Notes: a model not told the origin generated them from the sequence alone. Shown: positions 43,897-52,342, counted from the first letter of the stretch. The stretch: 64,000 bases of DNA from Sulfobacillus acidophilus DSM 10332 (GCA_000237975.1 CP003179.1:1054001-1118000), one strand, 5' to 3'. A program made the numbers and translations.

Positions 43897-44854
43897 TCTA
43901 GCGGCATGGATTTTGCTAGGAGCGGTGGTGGATTTACTGTTAGGGGATCCGACCTGGCGCTTTCATCCCGTCCGGTTAATCGGTCGGATGATACATGATT
44001 TGGAAAGACTGATTCGTAAAATTCCCTTGAATCGGATTGGCTTGCGGATTGCCGGAACCCTTTTGACGCTACTGGTGGTGACGGTGGTATTGGCGGTGAT
44101 TTCCGGGATGCTTTGGGAAGCCCTCAAAATTTCCGTTTGGCTTTTCCGGGCGTTGGTGGTCGGTTGGACCTATCTCGGACTGGCCATTCGGGGATTGACG
44201 GATGCGGCCTTGGTCGTTTATCGGCCGTTGGTCACGAAACAATGGGATACGGCTCGGCAATGGCTTTCGTATATCGTGGGGCGCGACACCGACCGGCTCA
44301 ACGAGCAGGAAATGGTGCGGGCAACGGTAGAGACCGTGGCGGAAAATACCTGTGACGCTATTATAGCTCCGTTATTTTATGCTTTTTTGGGCGGCCCGGC
44401 CTGGCTTTGGGCATATAAGGCCATAAATACGTTGGACTCCATGATTGGATACAGGAATGCCCGCTATGAAGATTTCGGGTGGTTTGCCGCCCGGTTGGAC
44501 GATTGGGCCAACTGGATCCCCGCCCGCATTTCCGGTCTCGCGATCGCCGTTGCCGCCTCTCTTGACGGGCGCTTTCATCAAGCCTATCACATGATGCGAA
44601 GGGACGGTCGGCGTCATCCGAGTCCCAATAGCGGCCTTTCCGAGGCCGCCATGGCGGGGGCGTTAGGGGTGGCGTTAGGGGGGCCGAATACCTATGGGGG
44701 AGTCGTCTCTCTCCGACCCAAAATTGGGGAGGAAGAACGGCCGCTTCATCCGGTGGCGATTTTGCAGGCGATTTCCGTCAGTTGGCGGGCGACTTTGGTC
44801 ACGGCGCTGATTTTCGGATTTTTGGCAGTGATGGTGTCCGGGCAATGGCTTTAA
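43856..44854 (+). CDS. cbiB: Adenosylcobinamide-phosphate synthase
   Basis: 332-residue membrane protein. LLLGDPTWRFHPVRLIGRMI, RATVETVAENTCDAIIAPLF and INTLDSMIGYRNARYEDFGW are hallmark motifs of CbiB/CobD. It joins aminopropanol phosphate to cobyric acid. The ATG at 43856 lies inside the end of cobQ. Confidence 0.93.
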   Translation: MLIGPLWTVWSGYDLAAWILLGAVVDLLLGDPTWRFHPVRLIGRMIHDLERLIRKIPLNRIGLRIAGTLLTLLVVTVVLAVISGMLWEALKISVWLFRALVVGWTYLGLAIRGLTDAALVVYRPLVTKQWDTARQWLSYIVGRDTDRLNEQEMVRATVETVAENTCDAIIAPLFYAFLGGPAWLWAYKAINTLDSMIGYRNARYEDFGWFAARLDDWANWIPARISGLAIAVAASLDGRFHQAYHMMRRDGRRHPSPNSGLSEAAMAGALGVALGGPNTYGGVVSLRPKIGEEERPLHPVAILQAISVSWRATLVTALIFGFLAVMVSGQWL

Positions 44855-45564
44855 ACGGGGCCAAAAGTGCACTCGGCTTTCTGACGCGGCTGCCGGTATC
44901 GGTGCCAAACCCGGCCGGTGACCTGGTGGCCTGGTTCTGGCTCCCCGGCGTCTTGGCGGGAGCCTTGTGGGGGCTGGCTGCGGCCTGGAGCGGAGCGGCT
45001 CATAAAGGGCTCTGGCTCGCGCTGACGGCAGAAATCCTTTTAACCGGCGGACTCCATTGGGACGGGTGGGCCGATACGTTTGACGGGTGGATGGCCTCAC
45101 CCGGTTCGCGTGCGGCGGCGCGCCAAGATTCCCGCATCGGGACCGGTGGCGTCTTGGCCATTGGTTTGGCGTTGGGAGTGTTTTGGATGGTGTGGCCGAT
45201 GGCGGGAAGCCTCTCTCCCCTTTGGGTCGGGCTTCCCGCGCTCTGGGCTCGGGCGGCGATTGCCTGGGGATTACAGTGGAAACCGGTGGATGCTTCCAGT
45301 CGGTTACTTCGGTGGTTTCAGGAGGAACACCGAGAGCGGTTTGGTTGGATTACGCTGGTGATTACAACCGGGATCACGGTGACCGTCATGGGGTGGGCGG
45401 GCCTCATCGGGTTTGGCGTGGTGTTAATCGTGGTCGCACTCTTTTTAGCCGGCATGCGGCGGATTTATCACGGCATGCACGGAGATATGCTGGGAGCAAC
45501 GGTGGTGCTGACCGAGTTGGCCGGATTGGCGGTAATCGGTCTATTGGGACGGGGCTTGACATGA
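44845..45564 (+). CDS. cobS: Cobalamin synthase
   Basis: 239-residue membrane enzyme that joins alpha-ribazole to adenosyl-GDP-cobinamide. ALGFLTRLPVSVP at the N-terminus, GGLHWDGWADTFDGW and DSRIGTGGVLAIGLAL are diagnostic; acidic residues in the DGWADTFDG loop bind the metal. The start at 44845 overlaps cbiB. Confidence 0.92.
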   Translation: MALNGAKSALGFLTRLPVSVPNPAGDLVAWFWLPGVLAGALWGLAAAWSGAAHKGLWLALTAEILLTGGLHWDGWADTFDGWMASPGSRAAARQDSRIGTGGVLAIGLALGVFWMVWPMAGSLSPLWVGLPALWARAAIAWGLQWKPVDASSRLLRWFQEEHRERFGWITLVITTGITVTVMGWAGLIGFGVVLIVVALFLAGMRRIYHGMHGDMLGATVVLTELAGLAVIGLLGRGLT

Positions 45565-46595
45565 GTCACGGCGGGCAGTGGCGGCAAGCCCAAGACGACT
45601 ATGGCGTGTTTTCGCGCGGCCTGGTCGACTTGTCGGCCAGCATTTCGCCTTATGGCCCGGGCCCCAAAGCGCGGGCAGAATGGCCGTTTTTGGTTAACCG
45701 GTTGGATCGTTATCCCGACCCCGATTATCGGGAGCTTTATGAGGCGGTGGCCGTCCATTACCGTATTCAAGCCGCATCCGTCGTCTTAACGGCAGGGGCG
45801 ACGGCCGCCATCGACCTGGTGCTCCAAGTCATCAATCCACGGGTCGTCTACGTGGTGGAACCGGCATTTAGTGAATATCGCTTGCGGGCGACCCTTTGGA
45901 ACATACCCGTTCGGCGCATTACCGAAACGACCGGGATGACCGACCCGGGGCTTCTCTTTTTGGCCAATCCCGTAAATCCGACGGGCACTCTATGGCATCC
46001 GTCCGATCTTCAGCAATGGATTACCGAGGCTCTTCGGCATGACGTCGTTCCGGTTATTGATGAAGCCTTTTTGGAATTTGTGCCTGATTGGCGCCAACGG
46101 ACCTTAATGCAACCCGATATGCACGAGGTCCCGTACCTGATTCTCGGCTCGGTAACGAAATTCTATGGTTTGGCCGGTCTTCGGGTCGGGTTTTTGGTGG
46201 CGGATCCCCGACGGGCAAAAGCTTTCAAGAATCGGCTGGAACCCTGGTCGATTGCTTGGCCGTCCGCCCGAGTGGCTGCGTTGGCGTTACAAGATCAAAC
46301 GTATTTCGACGCCGCCCGAGATTGGATTATCGCCGAAAGAACCTGGCTTTTGGGGCAACTGGCCCGGCGGGCCGACATTGTCGGCCGTCCGGCGGCGAAC
46401 TTTATTTTGGTCAATCCCTCGGTGGACGATTTTGACGCATGGCTTCGAAGGTTGGCCGAATCCGGGGTTCTTGTGCGGGATGCGCGGGACTTTCAAGCAA
46501 TCCGGCAACCCGCGGCTCGTATTGCCGTCAAAACCCGGCGGGATTCTCAGCGTCTTTTGGCGGTATGGCCGGTCCCGCCCACCAATTGGAGATAG
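45561..46595 (+). CDS. cobD: Threonine-phosphate decarboxylase-like aminotransferase
   Basis: 344 residues of fold-type I PLP enzymes, closest to CobD/CobC. This makes aminopropanol phosphate, the arm attached by CbiB. LSASISPYGPGPKA, NPVNPTGTLW, VIDEAFLEF, the PLP-lysine region GSVTKFYGLAGLRVGF and RIAVKTRRDSQRLL are visible. Histidinol-phosphate aminotransferase is the close alternative, but the operon decides. ATGA overlap with cobS; 3' overlap of 49 bp with the convergent ybaK-like gene. Confidence 0.88.
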   Translation: MSHGGQWRQAQDDYGVFSRGLVDLSASISPYGPGPKARAEWPFLVNRLDRYPDPDYRELYEAVAVHYRIQAASVVLTAGATAAIDLVLQVINPRVVYVVEPAFSEYRLRATLWNIPVRRITETTGMTDPGLLFLANPVNPTGTLWHPSDLQQWITEALRHDVVPVIDEAFLEFVPDWRQRTLMQPDMHEVPYLILGSVTKFYGLAGLRVGFLVADPRRAKAFKNRLEPWSIAWPSARVAALALQDQTYFDAARDWIIAERTWLLGQLARRADIVGRPAANFILVNPSVDDFDAWLRRLAESGVLVRDARDFQAIRQPAARIAVKTRRDSQRLLAVWPVPPTNWR

Positions 46596-47089
46596 TTGGG
46601 CCGCTTCAGATGAGCGACGTATCCACCGGTGACGCGCACCAGATTACGGGGGGTCAAGGCGACCCAAAATGCCGGATCCCCGCCCGATACCCAGACGTGA
46701 TGCTCTTGCATCAAGTCGTCGTCAATCAAAATGGGCATCTGGTATGCTTGCCCCGCAGGCGGGGCACCATGAATATGAGTGCCGGCCAATATGGAGACTT
46801 CGACGGAATTGGCCGGGCGGACGTTTAACCCGAACCAGGTTTTCAGCCGTTCGAGATCAATTTGATTCATGGCCGAATGGAGAACCACGAACGGTCGGAT
46901 GCCGCTCCAATAAATTGAAACTTGCACCATTTGCTGCAGTTGCGCGCCGAGCCGTTGGGCGGCTTGGTGAACCCCTCGGGTCAGGTAGTGCAGTTGGCGT
47001 TGGGCGACGATGGGAATGTTCATGTCGCAAATCATGTCCCAAAAGGGAAATTCCATTTCGATCGGCATCAGGTTCACCCCGTGTGGCAT
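46547..47089 (-). CDS. YbaK/EbsC-type aminoacyl-tRNA deacylase
   Basis: 180 residues. The C-terminal 150 match the YbaK/prolyl-tRNA editing domain: VEVSILAGTHIHGAPP, QMPILIDDDLMQEHHVWVSG and VALTPRNLVRVTGGYVA. It hydrolyses mischarged tRNA (Cys-tRNA-Pro or similar). The usual catalytic Lys near the N-terminus is not evident, so activity is unproven. The ATG at 47068, preceded by GGGGTGA, is a credible alternative start. Confidence 0.7.
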   Translation of the reverse strand: MPHGVNLMPIEMEFPFWDMICDMNIPIVAQRQLHYLTRGVHQAAQRLGAQLQQMVQVSIYWSGIRPFVVLHSAMNQIDLERLKTWFGLNVRPANSVEVSILAGTHIHGAPPAGQAYQMPILIDDDLMQEHHVWVSGGDPAFWVALTPRNLVRVTGGYVAHLKRPNYLQLVGGTGHTAKRR

Positions 47090-47154
47090 GCTATAGTTTA
47101 TCCTAGAGGCTTCAACAGGCCGGCGTCAAACATTTATCCGCGAAAGGGGTCCAT

Positions 47155-47877
47155 ATGGCCGGGCCGTTAACGATTTTGCATCTATATCCTGAACAAATGA
47201 ATTTGTACGGCGATCGCGGGAATGTCCTGGCCCTGGTTCAGCGGGCGCGCTGGCGGGGGATGACGGCCGAGGTGATTTCGGCCGGGGTCGGGGATGACAT
47301 CCCCTGGGATCGGGTTAACCTTATTTTTATGGGCGGCGGCGAGGATACCCATCAAGCGCAAATTGCCGACGATTTTTTGCGTTTGGCGGATCCGCTGATC
47401 GATCGGCTGAATCATGGGGTGCCGATGTTGGCCATTTGCGGGGCTTATCAATTAATGGGCAAGCGTTATGTGACGGCGGACGGTCGCCAATTGCCGGGAA
47501 TCGGCTATTTTGACGTATGGACCGAACCGGGTACAACGCGAGCGATTGGGGACGTTGTCGTCGAGACGGAACTTCCGATCGTTCCCGTCACATTGGTCGG
47601 GTTTGAAAATCATGGTGGTCGCACCCATTTGGGGCCCTCGGCCCAACCGTTGGCGCGGGTGAAATTAGGGCAGGGCAATAACGGTCAGGACGGAACCGAA
47701 GGGACGATTCGAGGACACGCCATAGGCACTTATCTTCACGGCTCGCTTTTACCCAAAAACCCGCATCTTACGGACCTTCTGCTCAGCTGGGCACTTAACA
47801 CCGACTTATCGCCATTAGATTCCGAAACCGAGTGGGAGGCACACCGGATGATTGTGGCAAGAGCTCAGAATCATTAG
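47155..47877 (+). CDS. gatD: Lipid II isoglutaminyl synthase glutaminase subunit GatD
   Basis: 240-residue class I-like glutaminase of the CobB/CobQ type. Catalytic Cys in MLAICGAYQLMG and His in GTYLHGSLLPKNP; LYPEQMNLYGDRGN is diagnostic of GatD. With MurT it amidates D-iGlu of lipid II. Here murT is not adjacent, which is unusual, and the ligase must be elsewhere. GAAAGGGG precedes the ATG. Confidence 0.88.
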   Translation: MAGPLTILHLYPEQMNLYGDRGNVLALVQRARWRGMTAEVISAGVGDDIPWDRVNLIFMGGGEDTHQAQIADDFLRLADPLIDRLNHGVPMLAICGAYQLMGKRYVTADGRQLPGIGYFDVWTEPGTTRAIGDVVVETELPIVPVTLVGFENHGGRTHLGPSAQPLARVKLGQGNNGQDGTEGTIRGHAIGTYLHGSLLPKNPHLTDLLLSWALNTDLSPLDSETEWEAHRMIVARAQNH

Positions 47878-47930
47878 TCGTGTTATAATATGGACAACGA
47901 GGCGGTAGGTGGTCACGAAAGGAGACGTCC

Positions 47931-48155
47931 ATGGACATTTTCTCCCCGGTACACATTATTATTTTATTGATTATCGCGTTACTGGTGTTTGGACCTAAGC
48001 GCTTGCCGGAAATCGGGTCAGGCTTAGGGAAAAGCATCCGTGAGTTTAAGCAGTCGATGAACGGTATGGCGCAAGAGCCGCCGAAGCCGACGCAAACCGT
48101 CGTCCAGGAATATCCTGCGCAAGTGGTGACCCCAGAAGACCCGGAATCGAAATAA
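47931..48155 (+). CDS. tatA: Twin-arginine translocase subunit TatA
   Basis: 74 residues: one N-terminal helix (IIILLIIALLVFGPKRLPEIG with the FGPxxLPE hinge), an amphipathic helix (GLGKSIREFKQSMNG) and an acidic tail. AAAGGAGA precedes the ATG. TatA forms the translocation pore for folded proteins; no tatC is adjacent. A terminator follows. Confidence 0.93.
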   Translation: MDIFSPVHIIILLIIALLVFGPKRLPEIGSGLGKSIREFKQSMNGMAQEPPKPTQTVVQEYPAQVVTPEDPESK

Positions 48156-48174
48156 TCCCGTTCGAGGGATTCGA

Positions 48175-48199
48175 AGGGACCCGCAAGGGTTCCTTTTTT
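48175..48199 (+). terminator. Intrinsic terminator after tatA
   Basis: AGGGACCC, loop GCAA, GGGTTCCT with one G-T pair, then TTTTT. It lies just before the cysK ribosome site. Confidence 0.78.
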
Positions 48200-48216
48200 G
48201 CGCAGAAGGGAGCAAC

Positions 48217-49173
48217 ATGGCAGATATCGGGCGCTTTATCGGACAAACGCCGTTAATTCGGTTAGACCATCTCTCGACAACCTATCATGCCGAGGTGTGG
48301 GCGAAGTTGGAATCGCGCAATCCGGGCGGCTCTATCAAAGATCGTACGGCTTGGGCGTTATTAAAAGACGCGGAGGCTCGTGGACTCATTCGGCCTGGTA
48401 CCGTCGTGATCGAAGCGACATCCGGCAATACCGGAGTGGCGTTAGCCATGGCGTGCGCGGCAGCCGGCATCAAATTGGTTCTCTTTATGCCGGAAGGCCA
48501 AAGTTTGGAACGAAAACAGCTATTTTGGGCTTACGGAGCGGCGGTCATCGAAACGCCACGGGAAGAACGGACTCTGGGAGCGGTCAAACGCGCGAAAGCG
48601 TTAGCGGAACGGCTGCCTCACGCGGTGATGCTAAGACAGCACGAAAATCCGGCTAATCCCGCGATTCATGAAACTACCACCGGTCCGGAGATTTGGGAAC
48701 AAACGCATCATCGGGTAGACGTGTTTGTGACGGGTGTCGGGACAGGTGGCACGATTACCGGTGTCGGTCGTTATTTAAAAAGGCAAAATCCGCAAGTGGA
48801 AGTGGTTGCGGTCGAGCCCGCGGCGTCGGCCGTGTTGTCCGGCGGGGAACCGGGAGTGCATAAAATTCAAGGGATTGGTGCCGGATTTGTTCCGGCTGTA
48901 TTGGATATGGGCGTGATTGATCAGGTCATCACGGTGCCGGACGAGGCAGCTTGGGAGGCTACCCGGCTTCTGCCCCGACTGGAAGGCCTCTTGGTGGGAA
49001 TTTCTTCCGGTGCGAATTATTGGGCCGTGGAGCAGTTTCTGATGACCGGCATGTACCGTCAAAAAACGGTGGTGACCCTATTTCCCGATTCCGGTGAGCG
49101 CTATTTGTCCACCGGACTCTATGAACCCCCATCGGTCGACTGGTTACGGGATCAAGCACCCGATCTGTTTTGA
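48217..49173 (+). CDS. cysK: Cysteine synthase
   Basis: 318 residues. O-acetylserine plus sulfide to cysteine. PLP lysine in NPGGSIKDRTAW, substrate loop EATSGNTGVALAMA, phosphate loop GVGTGGTITGVGRYL and the C-terminal GISSGANYWA. GAAGGGAG precedes the ATG. It works with CysE of the 13-kb region. The stop overlaps the promoter of tRNA-Sec. Confidence 0.93.
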   Translation: MADIGRFIGQTPLIRLDHLSTTYHAEVWAKLESRNPGGSIKDRTAWALLKDAEARGLIRPGTVVIEATSGNTGVALAMACAAAGIKLVLFMPEGQSLERKQLFWAYGAAVIETPREERTLGAVKRAKALAERLPHAVMLRQHENPANPAIHETTTGPEIWEQTHHRVDVFVTGVGTGGTITGVGRYLKRQNPQVEVVAVEPAASAVLSGGEPGVHKIQGIGAGFVPAVLDMGVIDQVITVPDEAAWEATRLLPRLEGLLVGISSGANYWAVEQFLMTGMYRQKTVVTLFPDSGERYLSTGLYEPPSVDWLRDQAPDLF

Positions 49174-49198
49174 CAACCTCACGACTTCTGGTTATGAT
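49170..49198 (+). promoter_or_regulatory. Promoter of tRNA-Sec
   Basis: TTGACA (49170-49175), 17 bp, TATGAT (49193-49198), about 18 bp before the tRNA 5' end. Confidence 0.78.
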
Positions 49199-49215
49199 AC
49201 CGAAGGAATTTCTAT

Positions 49216-49311
49216 GGGGGTAGGTGGAGGCTTGGTGCCTTCCCCGGACTTCAAATCCGGTGGCTGGCCTTAGAGGTCAGCGGTGGGTTCGATTCCCACA
49301 TACTCCCGCCA
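49216..49311 (+). tRNA. selC: tRNA-Sec (TCA anticodon)
   Basis: 96 nt including an encoded CCA. The anticodon arm is CCGGA-CTTCAAA-TCCGG with TCA at 49251-49253. A long extra arm (GGCTGGCCTTAGAGGTCAGC region), the T-arm GGTGGGTTCGATTCCCAC and a long acceptor stem (GGGGGTA with TACTCCC, one G-T pair) are the features of bacterial tRNA-Sec. The organism therefore probably decodes UGA as selenocysteine, although no selenoprotein is seen here. The accessory element begins just downstream. Confidence 0.93.
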
Positions 49312-49519
49312 TGCTAGATTTCATGCGGGTTTTGACGATCTATTGCGCAATCAGTTATGTCCATTTTGAGGGCCAATAAGGCGGACGATCCACACGTCGA
49401 TCCACACGAGAATCTGGTCAGGTTAATAGTAGTGCATTGTTCAGGGGTTCATTCTGTTTGATGATTGACGATCCATTAATCTCCGAGTCACAATGATGCA
49501 GAGGAGGTGATGCGACTCC

Positions 49520-49720
49520 ATGAATACCCTACCGTCCCATGTCGAGGTCCTCACCGTGCCCGAAGCGGCCCGCATTCTTCGGGTGAGTCGGTTCAAAATG
49601 TATGACCTCGTAAAGAAAAATGCTATTCCCGCTATCCGATTAGGGGAAGGTACCATTCGGATTCCCAAAGCGGCCATTGACGCCCTTATTCACGGAGGCT
49701 CAACACTCTCTGAACCCTAA
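49520..49720 (+). CDS. Excisionase-like helix-turn-helix protein
   Basis: 66 residues of the MerR-like excisionase (helix_turn_helix_17) type: LTVPEAARILRVSRFKMYDLVKKNAIPAIRLGEGTIRIPKAAIDALI, cited in part, is the classic recognition domain. GAGGAGGTGA lies upstream. Position about 200 bp after tRNA-Sec, at the edge of the element, fits a recombination directionality factor, but no integrase lies beside it in the window. Confidence 0.78.
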   Translation: MNTLPSHVEVLTVPEAARILRVSRFKMYDLVKKNAIPAIRLGEGTIRIPKAAIDALIHGGSTLSEP

Positions 49721-49769
49721 CGTCGGATTCCTTCAATCGGTCAATACCCCGGTTGAAGGCCACCCTCGT

Positions 49770-49790
49770 AAAACCTCATATGGGGTTTTT
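49770..49790 (+). terminator. Possible terminator after excisionase-like gene
   Basis: AAAACC and GGTTTT can pair around a short loop, followed by TT. The stem is weak. Confidence 0.45.
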
Positions 49791-49820
49791 CGCACGCCGA
49801 CCCCATCGACCCCGCATCCG

Positions 49821-50663
49821 TTAACGCATCATCGTGTCTGCCCCGCCGTCGGAGAGAGCCTGACCGTCGTCCCACGATTGGCGCCCCAAAACCTGCGGCA
49901 ACCGGGCCGTCCATTGGTCTAGAAATCGGGCCCAAATCGGATCGTCCTGCGCCTCCAGCCAGGCGACCACCGATTGCTCAAACGTCGTCACCTGATCCGC
50001 CGAACACCAGCCCCGATGTTCGGCATAGCGGCTATAAATGAGCGCCGTCGTCAACACGTCGGTCATGCAGTACCGGCGAATGGTGGCGAGATCCCCGGAT
50101 TGATAGAGATCCCAGACCTGCCCGCCATCCACGCCGAGCTTGCCGGGAATGCCTAACACCTGCGCCATTTCATCCAATTTGAGGCGCGGACTGGCCCCGT
50201 AAAAACTCAACACGTCCATCAGGTCAATGTGACTCTCTTCATCAAACCGCTTGCGATAACTATGATAGGGTTCGCCAATCTGATAAAAGGCGGGAGCCGG
50301 AATGCGATGCACCATCGCCCGATACACTAACACCGGCAAATCGAAGCCACCGCTGTTCCATCCCACGAGGCGCGGGCGATGCCGGGCAACTACCTGGAAA
50401 AAGATCCGTACTAAGGCGGCTTCGGAGTCATTTTCAGAGCCTAACGCCCCGAGATACCGCAAGGCCCCGTTCGGCTCGATCCACGCTCCGGCAATTGCCA
50501 CGATTTGTTGCCATGCGGGTTTTATGGGGCGTTCTTCGCTGGCCCATTGATCGCGAAGACTATTGTCCAATACGGTTGCATCAACATTCCATGCCCGACG
50601 CACGGTTTCGAGATCGGGAATCGTTTCAATATCAAACACGAAAATGCCTGATAATTGATTCAC
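49821..50663 (-). CDS. PolB-like 3'-5' exonuclease
   Basis: 280-residue DEDDy-type exonuclease. ExoI FVFDIETIPD, ExoII VGWNSGGFDLPVL and the C-terminal YCMTDVLTTALIYSRY (Tyr-x3-Asp) give the DEDDy set. This is the phage/plasmid family of predicted PolB-like exonucleases. AGAGGA with 6-nt spacing selects the GTG at 50663 over the upstream ATG. Orientation is opposite to the replication genes. Likely proofreading or end-processing for the element. Confidence 0.83.
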   Translation of the reverse strand: MNQLSGIFVFDIETIPDLETVRRAWNVDATVLDNSLRDQWASEERPIKPAWQQIVAIAGAWIEPNGALRYLGALGSENDSEAALVRIFFQVVARHRPRLVGWNSGGFDLPVLVYRAMVHRIPAPAFYQIGEPYHSYRKRFDEESHIDLMDVLSFYGASPRLKLDEMAQVLGIPGKLGVDGGQVWDLYQSGDLATIRRYCMTDVLTTALIYSRYAEHRGWCSADQVTTFEQSVVAWLEAQDDPIWARFLDQWTARLPQVLGRQSWDDGQALSDGGADTMMR

Positions 50664-50773
50664 GCTTAATCCTCTTTTCAATTGTGGCAAACAACAAAAT
50701 TAGGTTATACGGCGACAACGAGGAACAAGGGTAGGCTCATAACCGAGGGGATTTAAATGGTTACGGATAAAAT

Positions 50774-51067
50774 TCATAATGAATTCATCACCGACATATT
50801 GCGCAAAAGTTCCTTTAATGCTTTGCGCCGGTCTTCAATGGCTTCCCAATGAATGAGATCTTCCCAACCAGGATGTTCAGGAACTATTCGCGATTGCATA
50901 GCTTGCTCCAAGTCTACAGCAGATAGCATATGATATTTTTGAATTAACTCGATTTCTTCATGATCCAAACGCGCCAATTCTGTTTCAATCAATATCCGTA
51001 TCGCCTGCTCTTGCAAAGTGCTAACATTCACGGCTAACACCTGACTCAAGGCATCCCAATCAACCAT
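50774..51067 (-). CDS. Unknown small helical protein, antitoxin-like
   Basis: 97 residues, acidic and helical throughout (LQEQAIRILIETELARLDHEEIELIQKYHM cited in part). The VPEHPGWEDLIHWEAIEDRRKAL tail resembles small proteins often found beside toxin genes, but no toxin partner is visible on either side. It may be an orphan antitoxin or a structural accessory; family not recognised with confidence. Confidence 0.5.
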   Translation of the reverse strand: MVDWDALSQVLAVNVSTLQEQAIRILIETELARLDHEEIELIQKYHMLSAVDLEQAMQSRIVPEHPGWEDLIHWEAIEDRRKALKELLRNMSVMNSL

Positions 51068-51132
51068 TCTTCACACCCCCATACGTCGGATCATTTTTCA
51101 CTATATCATGACCGTTGCCGGTCTTTGCCGCT

Positions 51133-51150
51133 AAAACCCCATCCGGGGTT
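51133..51150 (-). terminator. Possible terminator after the repressor gene
   Basis: On the minus strand AACCCC (51150-51145), loop GGAT, GGGGTT (51140-51135), then TT. It is 8 bp past the repressor stop. Confidence 0.5.
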
Positions 51151-51157
51151 CTTGCGC

Positions 51158-52342
51158 CTAAAACGGCAAATCATCCGGCAAGGTCTCATCGGCCTCAGAC
51201 GAATCGTCGGAGGACCGAGCCGCCTGTTGATTCATTTTCCGAAACCGGGCAATCATGGCCTGCTGTTGCCGGATTTGTTGCTGGATCAACCGTTGTTGTT
51301 CCTGAATCAGCCGTTGTTGTTCCTCAATCAAGGCCCGTTGCTCGGGGGCTAAATCGGCCAACGGATCGCCCGGTGGGGTCGGGGATTCGTCGGCGGGGGC
51401 CAACGGCGGTCGCCGTTGAATGCTCCGCACAATCCCCAAAATGCGATCTTGCCGGGGATCTAAGTGCCGGTCAGGATACCGAGGGTTCGCGGCCCGCAAA
51501 ATCCACTGGTCTTCCTCCCAGCCCGGCTCTCGCATCAGCCACTTCAAGGTTTGTTCGCCGTCCACGAGGGCCACGACCAGCGTCTTGGGCGGTACATCCC
51601 GCCACGCAGGAACTTGTTCCACGACGACGACATCCCCCTCATGAATCCCGGCCCCGATCATACTATCCCCATGCACTTCCACGGCGTAATCGCCCGGCTC
51701 CCCTTGGGGAATCCAAATCTCGCCGCGCCGATCTTCCTGCGCCTCGACGGGAATGCCTGCGACCACGCGGCCCAACAACGGAATCGGGCGCACGGGTAAA
51801 AATTCGCGCAATGGCTTGTCCAACGGATCACGAGATCGAGACGGGGCAGGGGAGGGGCGAAGACCGTTCAGTAAGGCCGTCAACGGCAGGCCAAAGGCTT
51901 TCGCGGCGCGGCTCAAGGCGTCTAAGGGAATGGGATCGCGGCCGGATTCCCACGCAGCCCATGTTTCCGGGACGACTCCCACCTTCTGGGCCACATCGTC
52001 CAACGACCAATGCCGCGTTTCGCGGGCATGACGAAGTTTGGTAGCAATAGAAGACCAATTTAGGTTTTGACGATTATTGAGTGCTGAACCAGGTAATGTC
52101 AAAGTAGAATTTTCATTTAAACCTTCTTCCTCTAGGTCAATTCGTCCTAACAAAAAATCTACTGAAACACTTAAAGCCTCAGCTAATCGTGTCAATGCAT
52201 CTGAAGTCGGTTGTCGTGTGTTTTGTTCATACCGACTTATGGTGTTCTGCGTAGTACCAACTAACCTTGCTAATTCTGCCTGAGTTAAACCAAGTTTTTT
52301 ACGAATCAGTTGTAGTCTTTCACCAAAAGAACCGGAGTCCAC
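51158..52342 (-). CDS. CI/LexA-like repressor with two HTH domains and S24 peptidase
   Basis: 394 residues from the GTG at 52342, which is 8 nt from AGGAGG; the GTG at 52351 overlaps that site. Domain order: XRE helix-turn-helix (about 5-65, LTQAELARLVGTTQNTISRYE), linker, second XRE domain (about 97-158, WSLDDVAQKVGVVPETWAAWE), then an S24 peptidase. The peptidase has a candidate Ala-Gly cleavage site at 195-196 (RVVAGIPV), Ser227 in GDSM and Lys267 in TLKW. A C-terminal Gln-rich coiled coil with heptads LIxEQQR follows. RecA-stimulated self-cleavage would induce the element. Divergent from a Cro-like gene. Confidence 0.87.
   Translation of the reverse strand: MDSGSFGERLQLIRKKLGLTQAELARLVGTTQNTISRYEQNTRQPTSDALTRLAEALSVSVDFLLGRIDLEEEGLNENSTLTLPGSALNNRQNLNWSSIATKLRHARETRHWSLDDVAQKVGVVPETWAAWESGRDPIPLDALSRAAKAFGLPLTALLNGLRPSPAPSRSRDPLDKPLREFLPVRPIPLLGRVVAGIPVEAQEDRRGEIWIPQGEPGDYAVEVHGDSMIGAGIHEGDVVVVEQVPAWRDVPPKTLVVALVDGEQTLKWLMREPGWEEDQWILRAANPRYPDRHLDPRQDRILGIVRSIQRRPPLAPADESPTPPGDPLADLAPEQRALIEEQQRLIQEQQRLIQQQIRQQQAMIARFRKMNQQAARSSDDSSEADETLPDDLPF

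Noticed and set aside
45087-45560. N-terminal extension of cobD through cobS
   Set aside because: The upstream part is an alternate-frame shadow of cobS; the family start is at 45561.
51125-52044. Long open frame opposite the repressor gene
   Set aside because: It is the antisense shadow of the HTH/S24 gene, with Pro/Arg-rich nonsense composition and no ribosome site.
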